A stretch of 34,648 bases of DNA from Bacteroidales bacterium (GTDB lineage Bacteria; Bacteroidota; Bacteroidia; Bacteroidales; WCHB1-69), in the NCBI GenBank assembly GCA_017540505.1, contig JAFYAW010000027.1, forward strand, positions 1-34,648, given 5' to 3'. Shown here one piece after another: positions 16,000 through 23,654 of the stretch. The notes beneath the pieces are model-generated. The model was not told where the DNA came from. It did not search any database and was given only the letters and a program-made list of their open reading frames with translations. The translations under genes and the position numbers were made by a program. How positions within the stretch are numbered: position 1 is the stretch's first letter; each line of letters opens with the position of its first letter.

Positions 16000-17535
16000 A
16001 TGAAAAGAGCCATTATCAGCGTAAGCGACAAAACCGGCATCGTACCTTTCGCCGCCGGACTTATAGAAGCAGGTTATGAGATCATCTCTACCGGCGGAAC
16101 AAAAAAGGCCCTGGATGCAGCAGGTCTTAAAACCATTGGAATCAGCGAGATAACTGGATTTCCGGAGATTATGGACGGACGTGTGAAAACCCTGCATCCG
16201 AAAGTGCATGGCGGCTTGTTAGCCATCCGTGATAATGAGAAACACCAACAGGAGATGAGCGAGAACGGCATTGAGCCCATCGACATGATTGTGGTGAATC
16301 TTTATCCGTTCAAACAAACCATTGAAAAGCCGGATGTTACGTACGAAGATGCCATTGAGAATATCGATATTGGCGGACCTACCATGCTGCGCAGTGCCGC
16401 CAAAAACCACAAATTCGTCACGGTGGTGGTGGATGCCGGCGATTACGACGCGGTGTTGGCGGAAATCAAGGAGCACGGCGACACCACGTTTGAGACGCGA
16501 CGTCGCTTGGCCGCCAAGGTCTTCCGGCATACAGCCTCCTACGACAGCTATATCTCCGCCTATCTCACAGAACAAGCCGGCGAGAAGGAGCCGGAGAGCC
16601 TAACGATGACCTTTACGCGCAAGCAGAGCCTGCGTTATGGCGAAAACCCTCATCAAGAAGCCACCTTTTATGCGGGGAAAAAGCAAGGCTATTCCATCGC
16701 TTGGGCCGAGCAATTGCATGGCAAGGAGTTGTCGTATAATAACATACAAGATGCGGATGCCACCTTGCAGATATTGAAGGAGTTCAACGAGCCGGCCATG
16801 GTGGCGGTGAAACACAAGAACCCCTGTGGAGTGGGTCTGGGTGCTAACGCGCTGGAAGCCTGGCAACGTGCCTACGAGGCAGACCCCGTTTCCATTTTCG
16901 GCGGCATCGTGGCCTCCAACCGTGAAATCGACCTGCCCACGGCGGAAGCCATGAAGCCGGTCTTCCTCGAAATCATCCTCGCCCCGAGCTTCACCCAAGA
17001 GGCCTTCGACCATCTTGCCACCAAGAAGAACATCCGTTTGATGACCTTCGACCCAAGCACGGAAAACGGCGATGATAAGATGTTCATCAGTGTGCGCGGC
17101 GGCATGTTGCAGCAGACTATTGACAACAAGTCCACGGAGGATTATGCGCTGAACGTTGTTACCGAGAAAAAGCCGACGGAGCAGGAATACGAAGACCTGT
17201 TTTTGGCGATGAAGATCTGCAAGCACGTACGTTCCAATGCGATAACGGTGGCCAAGGATGGCAAGATTGCCGGCATTGGGGCAGGACAGATGAACAGGGT
17301 AGGGGCCGCTCATATTGCCTTCGAGGAAGCCAAAGCCAAGGGTATCACTTCCGGACTTTGCCTGGCCTCCGACGCGTTCTTCCCCTTCGATGATGTGGTG
17401 AAGATGGCGGCCCAGTACGGCGTGACGGCTATCATCCAGCCCGGCGGCTCCGTCCGCGACGAGGATTCCATCAAGGCCTGCAACGAGTTAGGCATCGCGA
17501 TGGTGTTCACGGGAATTAGGCATTTTAAGCACTGA
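16000..17535 (+). CDS. purH: Bifunctional AICAR transformylase/IMP cyclohydrolase (PurH), in frame with ispH
   Basis: 511 residues from the ATG at 16000, matching the normal length and start MKRAIISVSDKTGIVPFA. PurH performs the last two steps of IMP synthesis. The N-terminal IMP cyclohydrolase part shows STGGTKKALDAAGL, DGRVKTLHPKVHGGLLA and DMIVVNLYPF. The transformylase part shows RYGENPHQEA, the catalytic Lys-His pair in AVKHKNPCGVG, and QPGGSVRDEDSI. The A-rich sequence before this ATG is a normal Bacteroidota initiation region, so separate initiation is possible even though the upstream ispH frame runs straight in. Whether the cell makes one fused protein, two proteins or both cannot be told from sequence. 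Confidence 0.93.
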   Translation: MKRAIISVSDKTGIVPFAAGLIEAGYEIISTGGTKKALDAAGLKTIGISEITGFPEIMDGRVKTLHPKVHGGLLAIRDNEKHQQEMSENGIEPIDMIVVNLYPFKQTIEKPDVTYEDAIENIDIGGPTMLRSAAKNHKFVTVVVDAGDYDAVLAEIKEHGDTTFETRRRLAAKVFRHTASYDSYISAYLTEQAGEKEPESLTMTFTRKQSLRYGENPHQEATFYAGKKQGYSIAWAEQLHGKELSYNNIQDADATLQILKEFNEPAMVAVKHKNPCGVGLGANALEAWQRAYEADPVSIFGGIVASNREIDLPTAEAMKPVFLEIILAPSFTQEAFDHLATKKNIRLMTFDPSTENGDDKMFISVRGGMLQQTIDNKSTEDYALNVVTEKKPTEQEYEDLFLAMKICKHVRSNAITVAKDGKIAGIGAGQMNRVGAAHIAFEEAKAKGITSGLCLASDAFFPFDDVVKMAAQYGVTAIIQPGGSVRDEDSIKACNELGIAMVFTGIRHFKH

Positions 17536-17539
17536 GATC

Positions 17540-17563
17540 GGCTGTTAGCCGTTAGCTATTAGG
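17540..17563. repeat. Left repeat flank of the four-helix-bundle gene
   Basis: GGCTGTTAGCCGTTAGCTATTAGG, a run of TTAGC-type units, starts 5 bp after the purH stop. GCTATTAG (17555-17562) is inverted as CTAATAGC at 18023-18030 and AGCTATTA also recurs directly at 17993-18000. Confidence 0.6.
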
Positions 17564-17912
17564 TTTTTAATGTGGATATTAACTTATTAAGCCTTTTTTC
17601 TATAATCAATAATCTAGCACAGATTTGTTTTAATTGGGTATCATCCAAATATTTCAAATTATAAGCTATGATTGTTTGTGTTTCTAATTCAAATGCAGAT
17701 CCAATGCTGATTTCTAAGAAATGGATAAATTCCCTGCTGGATGTTCTCGATGCCCCTTCTGCTATGTTGGCTGCAATTGATACTGCGGATCTCCTCATTT
17801 GATCTGACAAAGCATAGCGTTCGTATGTTGGAAAACCTTTTAAATAATTATAGATGTCTGTTACTAATGATATTGCGTCATTCCATACTCCATATTTCCT
17901 AAAATCCCTCAT
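17559..17912 (-). CDS. Four-helix-bundle protein of the S23/23S rRNA intervening-sequence type
   Basis: 117 residues with the family hallmarks DFRKYGVWNDAI, YALSDQMRRSAVSIAANIAEGASR, REFIHFLEISIGSAFELETQ and an amphipathic helical end. Relatives are encoded in intervening sequences of 23S rRNA genes and, in Bacteroidota and Cyanobacteria, as solitary genes between other genes; they form pentameric helical bundles of unknown function. Here it lies opposite to its neighbours purH and ung, in AT-rich DNA bounded by TTAGC-like repeats. The 3' end overlaps the left flank. This suggests a small inserted element rather than part of a local operon. Confidence 0.9.
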   Translation of the reverse strand: MRDFRKYGVWNDAISLVTDIYNYLKGFPTYERYALSDQMRRSAVSIAANIAEGASRTSSREFIHFLEISIGSAFELETQTIIAYNLKYLDDTQLKQICARLLIIEKRLNKLISTLKT

Positions 17913-17992
17913 GCTATCTTTTGTTTATTATATTCTAAATAACGATTGTTAATTAATGATATTGTTTGACTTATATAATTTTTTAATAAAAT

Positions 17993-18030
17993 AGCTATTA
18001 ACCAATGACAAAAGGCCAATGGCTAATAGC
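17993..18030. repeat. Right repeat flank of the four-helix-bundle gene
   Basis: AGCTATTAACCAATG (from 17993), then GGCCAATGGCTAATAGC ending at 18030, made of the same TTAGC/CCAATG words as the left flank. GCTATTA and TAATAGC inside it form an inverted pair. The end overlaps the open frame ahead of ung. Confidence 0.55.
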
Positions 18031-18066
18031 AATTTTAAATTCTCACCCTCCAAAACCCCAATCCCA

Positions 18067-18738
18067 ATGATAACCCCTCAAATTGAAAATTCCTGGAAGC
18101 AGGTGCTGTGGGATCAGTTCCAGGCCCCCTATTTCGCTGAGCTGAAGCGTTTTTTAATTGAAGAGAAACAGCATTACCGGGTGTTCCCGCCGGGCGGTTG
18201 TATCTTCAATGCGTTCAACAGCACGCCGTTCGACCAGGTGAAGGTCGTGATTATCGGGCAGGACCCATACCATGAGGTGGGGCAGGCGCATGGGTTGTGC
18301 TTTTCCGTGCAGGACGGGGTCCCATTCCCCAAGTCGCTGATTAACATATTCAAGGAGTTGAGTGACGATGTGGGCTTTGTTACGCCACGGAGCGGCAACT
18401 TGCAGAAATGGACGCAGCAGGGCGTGTTGTTGCTCAATGCCACGCTCACGGTGCGTGAGCACGCGGCGGGCTCGCATCAGGGACATGGCTGGGAGACCTT
18501 CACCGATTGCGCCATCCAGCGGCTTTCGGAGCAGAGGGAGGGGATAGTGTTCCTCTTATGGGGCAACTATGCCATCAACAAGCGCGCCCTCATCGACACA
18601 AGCAAGCATTATGTGCTTACTGCCGCGCATCCGTCGCCGCTATCGGCTTTCCGTGGTTTCTTCGGGTGCAAGCATTTTTCCAAGACCAACCAGTTGTTGA
18701 TGCAGATGGGCAAAACGCCGATTGATTGGCAGTTGTAA
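18067..18738 (+). CDS. ung: Uracil-DNA glycosylase, family 1
   Basis: 223 residues, normal length. It removes uracil from DNA to start base excision repair. The water-activating motif GQDPYH is at 64-69 with catalytic D66, GLCFSV follows, LLLNATLTV is at 121-129, and the DNA-intercalation motif HPSPLS is at 188-193. The frame is open from an ATG at 18019, but those 16 codons lie in the repeat flank and are not family-like; MITPQIENSWKQVL is the usual start. It converges on the large helicase gene with only 15 bp between the two stops, and no terminator hairpin was seen there. Confidence 0.95.
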   Translation: MITPQIENSWKQVLWDQFQAPYFAELKRFLIEEKQHYRVFPPGGCIFNAFNSTPFDQVKVVIIGQDPYHEVGQAHGLCFSVQDGVPFPKSLINIFKELSDDVGFVTPRSGNLQKWTQQGVLLLNATLTVREHAAGSHQGHGWETFTDCAIQRLSEQREGIVFLLWGNYAINKRALIDTSKHYVLTAAHPSPLSAFRGFFGCKHFSKTNQLLMQMGKTPIDWQL

Positions 18739-18753
18739 AAATAAAGAGTCAGA

Positions 18754-21700
18754 TTAGTTAGAAGATAATTTCTGCAATACCAAATCAGGAAGGATAACAG
18801 CACTCTCTTCACTGTCATCTTTACCTTTCCAAGCCAATATGCAGCTTATTCTTGCAGCAGTTATATGATAACCTTTCTCGTTCCAACTTTCGATTTCCTT
18901 ACGTTTGTCTTTGGATAATAAGACTACTCTATTACCGGAAGAGGTTCTCAGGCAACCCTCGTCATAATAGAGTGTAGTACCACCTTTAAGTTGGAAAATA
19001 AAATTTTTTTTATCCTTGAAAAAATTCAAGTTCACATCGTGCATGGATAGTTGCAATACAATGCTATCTGGTTCGGGGTATTGTTCCATGTCATAGTGGT
19101 ATGTGATATTATTTCCTTTTAGTGATTTGAAAATCGGGGTATTACAATGAATGAACAAGTTCTGTTTGGCGCGTGTGATGCCTACATATAGTTTTCGGAT
19201 TTCCTCTACCTTATCCGTTTCTTGATGATTCAAAAGCAAATAAACTGTATCGAACTCCCGACCTTTTGATTTGTGAATGGTGGATACAAAAATGGTGGTG
19301 TCGTCCTCTCCGCAGAAATCTTCCAATTTTGACTCAAACAAGAATTCATTAAGATCACTACGGTATTTGGATTTGTTTGTTTTCTCAAAAGCGGTGAAGA
19401 AATTTTTGACGTATTCCAGACAGGAGCTCTCTTTGTATTTTTCAATCGTTTGTTGCTTTGCTTCGTTCCAAAGATCGTCACTGATAATGGATGATACAAT
19501 CTTCTTGTCAATTTTTCTCAGGAAATATCGGATTTCCATCATATTGTAGAAGCGGAAGCCATCAGCTGATTGGATTAATCGTGCGCGTAGGCCCATCTTG
19601 TTCAGAAGTCCTGTTGCTTGCGCAGCCTCATCGTTAGTAGTAGTGAGCAAACATGCTATTTCTCCCTGATAGGTGGCTTTAATGTCGCGGCACACGGGGA
19701 AGAGTAGATTATCGCAGAGATATTCAGTTATTCTCACATTCCCAGATTCTTGGCTAACTGCTGAACAAGCGTGTGTTTTCATTCGATTAGGAAGTCTTTT
19801 CACGAATGCTTCCGCAAAGGAGACAATCGCTTGTCTGCTACGGTAATTTTCTGTCAGTTCATATTTCACAGCATCAAATTCGTCAATCAGCATCCGCATG
19901 TATTTAGCATCGGAGCCGCGGAAACTATAGATGTTTTGGTCATCATCGCCAACGGCAATGACACGCATTTCTTCATTCTGTTTCATTAAAGCCTTGACGA
20001 AGGCATACTCGTGGGCATCCATATCCTGAGCTTCATCAATCACCAAAACGGTTTTGCTGATTCGGCTGGGTTCCACTTGTCCGCTTTCAATCATCTGTGT
20101 GGCACGTATAACAACATCTTCGGAATCTTCCAGTGAACCGTTTTCGCCGAGTAGGTCAAAACTGTAGGAGTGGAATGTCTTGATTTCCACATAATAGGCA
20201 ATGTTGCCGATGAGTTCTATCAAACGTTGTTTGAACTCTGTGGCGGCGGCACGAGAGAATGTCAGCATAAGGAGTTGTTCGTGTTTTACATCTTCCAATA
20301 ATAGCAGAGATGCTAGTTTGTGAACCAACACGCGAGTCTTTCCGCTTCCTGGGCCAGCAGCTACCACAATGTGCTTGGATATTTTATCTGTAATGATTGT
20401 CCGCTGTATTTCAGATAATTTTCCAAAAAGTTGGCGGTATTTTTCAGGGGTAATGTTTTTCTCAATCTCTTTAGCCCGCTCTCCTTTGAAATAAGTGGCG
20501 ACGAATTTGTTGTGATCCATCTGGAAATAGTCCCGTACGTATTTCAAAGCCGCCTCATAATCCCGCACCATCAGGTTTGCATATTCCCCCACGATGTGTA
20601 TTTGTCTGATTTTCTGTTTGTAAAACTCATCCAGCATCCGATAATCCTCAACCTTGTAGCGGTATTTTATGTCGGATATGCGGCGAATTTGCATGGCGTT
20701 GTAAATTACCAAAAAACCTCCTTCCAATTTTAACGCTCCGATTTTGGACAAATAGAGTAGGGCATCCTCCATGTCCTTCATTTGTAAGCCTTGATTTTGT
20801 GCAAACAGATTCCGTTGAGATTGTGTCGAATAGTTTTTTAGCATTTCCGTTAATGAAAATGAAATGGGACAGTCGGATGCGGATAGGGTTTGCTGTTGTT
20901 TGATTTTGAACAGTTCTCCAATAATGTATTTGCATATGTCAATGCGAATCCCTTGTTTCTTTTGAAGTTGTTCAATATCATGCTTTATTGTCACTTGCAC
21001 GCTGTTCCCACGGATGTATTCCTTTTTGATGATGAGGGATTTCATCGACAGAAAATTCAGTATCGTGCGAATGTCTTTAACGGTGGAGTGGATGCCCTGT
21101 TCGTTGGCTTGCTCGTTTAATGTCTTATAGGTGATTTCTTTTTCGCTTTCCGAGAATGTCTCGGTCAGATATTGCTCTAATCGCGCAAATTTGTTAACGA
21201 TGTTCCATGATTTGCGTTCGTTGTCTGTAGTATGAAGGTATGCGGACATGTCGTGGGTGTCCGCCAGAATCCCATCTTGGCGCATAAGGTTCACCGCATT
21301 GATTACAGCCGCTTTGCTCATACCAAGAATATCAGCCAAATAATCCACGCGAGATTCAGCATCCTCCCCATCAGCTTGGGTTGATTTGGATGTGTTCTTG
21401 TTGGAAATCAGAGACTTGATTATCCGTATGGCATTTTGGCGGTCATTGTTGTCAAAGAGTTTGGAGTTTTCAATGCGTTGTCGTGCCTCGTCCATATTCT
21501 TCACGGTAATTCCGGTGGCGAAGACGTGAGGCACATTATTCCCTCGGGTTATGTATCCAGCTTGTTCAAGGGCTGAGATGGCCGTGCGCACGCGCGTTTC
21601 AATGTCTGGGACATCGTCGTTCCATCCCGCTTGCCGCGCAATCTCTAAAGCAGAGCATTGTACGGTCTTGAACTGTCTTGTGAGGTCTTTCACCGCTTTC

Positions 21701-23589
21701 CATACTTGCTGTATTTCACTGATGCTCAGTTTTGTTTGATTCAAAAGGATGAAGTGCTTATCTAAGTCATGGTCGCTGTATAGCACATAGCATTTGGCCT
21801 GCATCTCAGGGTCACGTCCTGCACGTCCTGCCTCCTGAACATAGTTTTCTAAGGAATCGGATATGTCGTAGTGGATTACCATGCCCACGTCTTTCTTGTC
21901 CACACCCATGCCGAAAGCGGAAGTGGCCACCATGATTTGTGCTTCGTTGTTGATGAATGCATTCTGATTGTGTACCTTGTCGTTTGCATCCATTTTACCA
22001 TTGAATGGAAGGGCCGAGTATCCGTCCCGTGTCAGTTTTTGCGCCAGTTCGATTGTTTTTTTTGTGCGCGCGACATAGATGATAGTGGGTTTTGGATTGC
22101 CAATCAGAAGATTCCGCATAAAATTGTATTTCTCGTCTTCGGTGTCCGCATGGATTACTGCATATTTTAGGTTTTGGCGGTCGGCAGTAGAGGCGAATAA
22201 TCGCAAGTCAATATCCAGCTTCCGCTTGAAATAGTCGCAAATGTCAGAAATCACCTTCTGTTTGGCTGTGGCAGTGAAACAGGAAACCGGAATAGGGGCA
22301 GTCAGATGTTTTTTCTCCTGTAGCTGCTTGATGAAATCCCCGATGTATAGGTAATCCACACGGAAATCCTGTCCCCAAGAGGAAAAGCAGTGCGCTTCAT
22401 CAATGACAAATCGTACCACATTACGGGATAAAAGGAGCTTCTCAATGGTTTTGGAGCGCAGCATTTCCGGTGAGATATATAGTAATGTGGCGCGACCATC
22501 GGCTACGCGTTCAAAAGCGTCAGCCCTTGAAATGGGATCCAAGAGTCCATTGATGGTGACGGCTTCTGTAAAGCCCTTTTCCGACAGGTTGTCCACCTGA
22601 TCCTTCATCAATGATTGTAAAGGGGAAATGACAACGGTGAGACCATGTACCGCTCTGCCCGACATGATGGCAGGAAGCTGGAAAGTGAGCGACTTTCCAC
22701 CGCCGGTTGGGAAAACCGTCAGCAGCGATTCCCCATCAATGGCCGCTTGCACGGCCCGCTCTTGCATCGGCTCACCGTCAAATGTCCGGAATTCTGTATA
22801 ACCAAAAGTCTCTTCTAATCCCTTGCGAATATTGAGCTTGTCATCGCAAAACAGACAGCTTGGATCATGGCACGGAGTGCTGCAAAGTTTCCGCATGATA
22901 TATTCAATGGCGGGGAAGTTGTGTAGTAGCCAAGGTGGTGTTACTGATTTGTTGTCGTCAGTGTTGATAAGGGCTAATGCGTATGCCAGTTCTATTGGTT
23001 GTTGTTGAATGAAAGTGGAGAGATTAGCGTTTTTGCAGATTCTTCCGTCAAAAAAGGAAAGAATAAGATTTTTGATGTCATTTTTTTCAGGAATCTTTTC
23101 TACATAATCGAAAAAGTCTTTAAATTCCTTGGATGAGTGGAGTAAATGAATATAAATTTGTTGGAGCTCACAAGGAAGATTATAAAAGGCGTCTATTTCA
23201 GCATTGAAAAGATCCCGTGCTTTCTTGCAGTCATTCAACGGGTTGTTGAGTTCCTCTGTTTGTAACTTGTCGTCTTTAAGTAGTTTGTGATAAGGACGTT
23301 TGGGAAAAAGAAGAGGCGACAAATATAGAGTGTCGATCTTTTTCTTTTTGTTTAGGGAGTTTTTTGACAATAACTTCAGGTCATGATGGATGATGTTGTG
23401 ACCACAAAGGTATTCTGCTCCGCTAACAAAATCAAGGAAATCGGATTGGGAGGATTGGTGAAACTCCTTGCCGGAAATTGTCAAGGCACCATAATCATGT
23501 ATCTTTTTGCCATTTGAGTCGGCCTCAATGTCAATAAAGGCAATCTTGTAAGGGGTAGTCCGATTCAGCAATTTAAAAGGAAGTGCCAT
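18754..23589 (-). CDS. DEDD exonuclease-like + RecQ-like SF2 helicase + UvrD-like SF1 helicase fusion
   Basis: 1611 residues with three enzyme-like parts. (1) Residues 15-130: DnaQ-like fold with FIDIEAD (D20, E22), GHNIIHHD (D70) and NPLNDCKKA (D120); the usual exonuclease-III histidine appears to be asparagine. A Cys cluster C-x3-C-x4-C-x2-C follows at 236-248. (2) 270-620: RecQ core with PTGGGKS (294-300), DEAH (397-400), SAFGMGVD and QEAGRAGRD (585-593). The RecQ zinc motif is not seen after it; winged-helix-like segments fill about 640-960. (3) 1055-1485: UvrD/Rep core with AAGPGSGKT (1077-1085), DEAQD (1185-1189), GDDDQNIYSFRG (1214-1225), STIHKSKGREFD (1436-1447) and VGITRAKQ (1469-1476). 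The last 110 residues are unassigned. Repair or defence is an inference. Confidence 0.9.
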   Translation of the reverse strand: MALPFKLLNRTTPYKIAFIDIEADSNGKKIHDYGALTISGKEFHQSSQSDFLDFVSGAEYLCGHNIIHHDLKLLSKNSLNKKKKIDTLYLSPLLFPKRPYHKLLKDDKLQTEELNNPLNDCKKARDLFNAEIDAFYNLPCELQQIYIHLLHSSKEFKDFFDYVEKIPEKNDIKNLILSFFDGRICKNANLSTFIQQQPIELAYALALINTDDNKSVTPPWLLHNFPAIEYIMRKLCSTPCHDPSCLFCDDKLNIRKGLEETFGYTEFRTFDGEPMQERAVQAAIDGESLLTVFPTGGGKSLTFQLPAIMSGRAVHGLTVVISPLQSLMKDQVDNLSEKGFTEAVTINGLLDPISRADAFERVADGRATLLYISPEMLRSKTIEKLLLSRNVVRFVIDEAHCFSSWGQDFRVDYLYIGDFIKQLQEKKHLTAPIPVSCFTATAKQKVISDICDYFKRKLDIDLRLFASTADRQNLKYAVIHADTEDEKYNFMRNLLIGNPKPTIIYVARTKKTIELAQKLTRDGYSALPFNGKMDANDKVHNQNAFINNEAQIMVATSAFGMGVDKKDVGMVIHYDISDSLENYVQEAGRAGRDPEMQAKCYVLYSDHDLDKHFILLNQTKLSISEIQQVWKAVKDLTRQFKTVQCSALEIARQAGWNDDVPDIETRVRTAISALEQAGYITRGNNVPHVFATGITVKNMDEARQRIENSKLFDNNDRQNAIRIIKSLISNKNTSKSTQADGEDAESRVDYLADILGMSKAAVINAVNLMRQDGILADTHDMSAYLHTTDNERKSWNIVNKFARLEQYLTETFSESEKEITYKTLNEQANEQGIHSTVKDIRTILNFLSMKSLIIKKEYIRGNSVQVTIKHDIEQLQKKQGIRIDICKYIIGELFKIKQQQTLSASDCPISFSLTEMLKNYSTQSQRNLFAQNQGLQMKDMEDALLYLSKIGALKLEGGFLVIYNAMQIRRISDIKYRYKVEDYRMLDEFYKQKIRQIHIVGEYANLMVRDYEAALKYVRDYFQMDHNKFVATYFKGERAKEIEKNITPEKYRQLFGKLSEIQRTIITDKISKHIVVAAGPGSGKTRVLVHKLASLLLLEDVKHEQLLMLTFSRAAATEFKQRLIELIGNIAYYVEIKTFHSYSFDLLGENGSLEDSEDVVIRATQMIESGQVEPSRISKTVLVIDEAQDMDAHEYAFVKALMKQNEEMRVIAVGDDDQNIYSFRGSDAKYMRMLIDEFDAVKYELTENYRSRQAIVSFAEAFVKRLPNRMKTHACSAVSQESGNVRITEYLCDNLLFPVCRDIKATYQGEIACLLTTTNDEAAQATGLLNKMGLRARLIQSADGFRFYNMMEIRYFLRKIDKKIVSSIISDDLWNEAKQQTIEKYKESSCLEYVKNFFTAFEKTNKSKYRSDLNEFLFESKLEDFCGEDDTTIFVSTIHKSKGREFDTVYLLLNHQETDKVEEIRKLYVGITRAKQNLFIHCNTPIFKSLKGNNITYHYDMEQYPEPDSIVLQLSMHDVNLNFFKDKKNFIFQLKGGTTLYYDEGCLRTSSGNRVVLLSKDKRKEIESWNEKGYHITAARISCILAWKGKDDSEESAVILPDLVLQKLSSN

Positions 23590-23610
23590 TGTTTTTTACA
23601 AAACTCGGCG

Positions 23611-23618
23611 CAAAAATA
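23611..23618 (-). promoter_or_regulatory. -7 element TATTTTTG of the triple-domain helicase gene
   Basis: On the minus strand TATTTTTGCGCC, the same 12 bases as before ddh, obg and rpmG, 21 bp ahead of the ATG at 23589. The gene can therefore be transcribed on its own despite lying 65 bp after the propeller gene. Confidence 0.7.
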
Positions 23619-23654
23619 GCATTTTTATGGGAATTAATAGCCAATCAGGATATT

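Noticed and set aside
18019-18066. Upstream ATG for uracil-DNA glycosylase
   Set aside because: It lies in the repeat flank and adds 16 residues not typical of the family.
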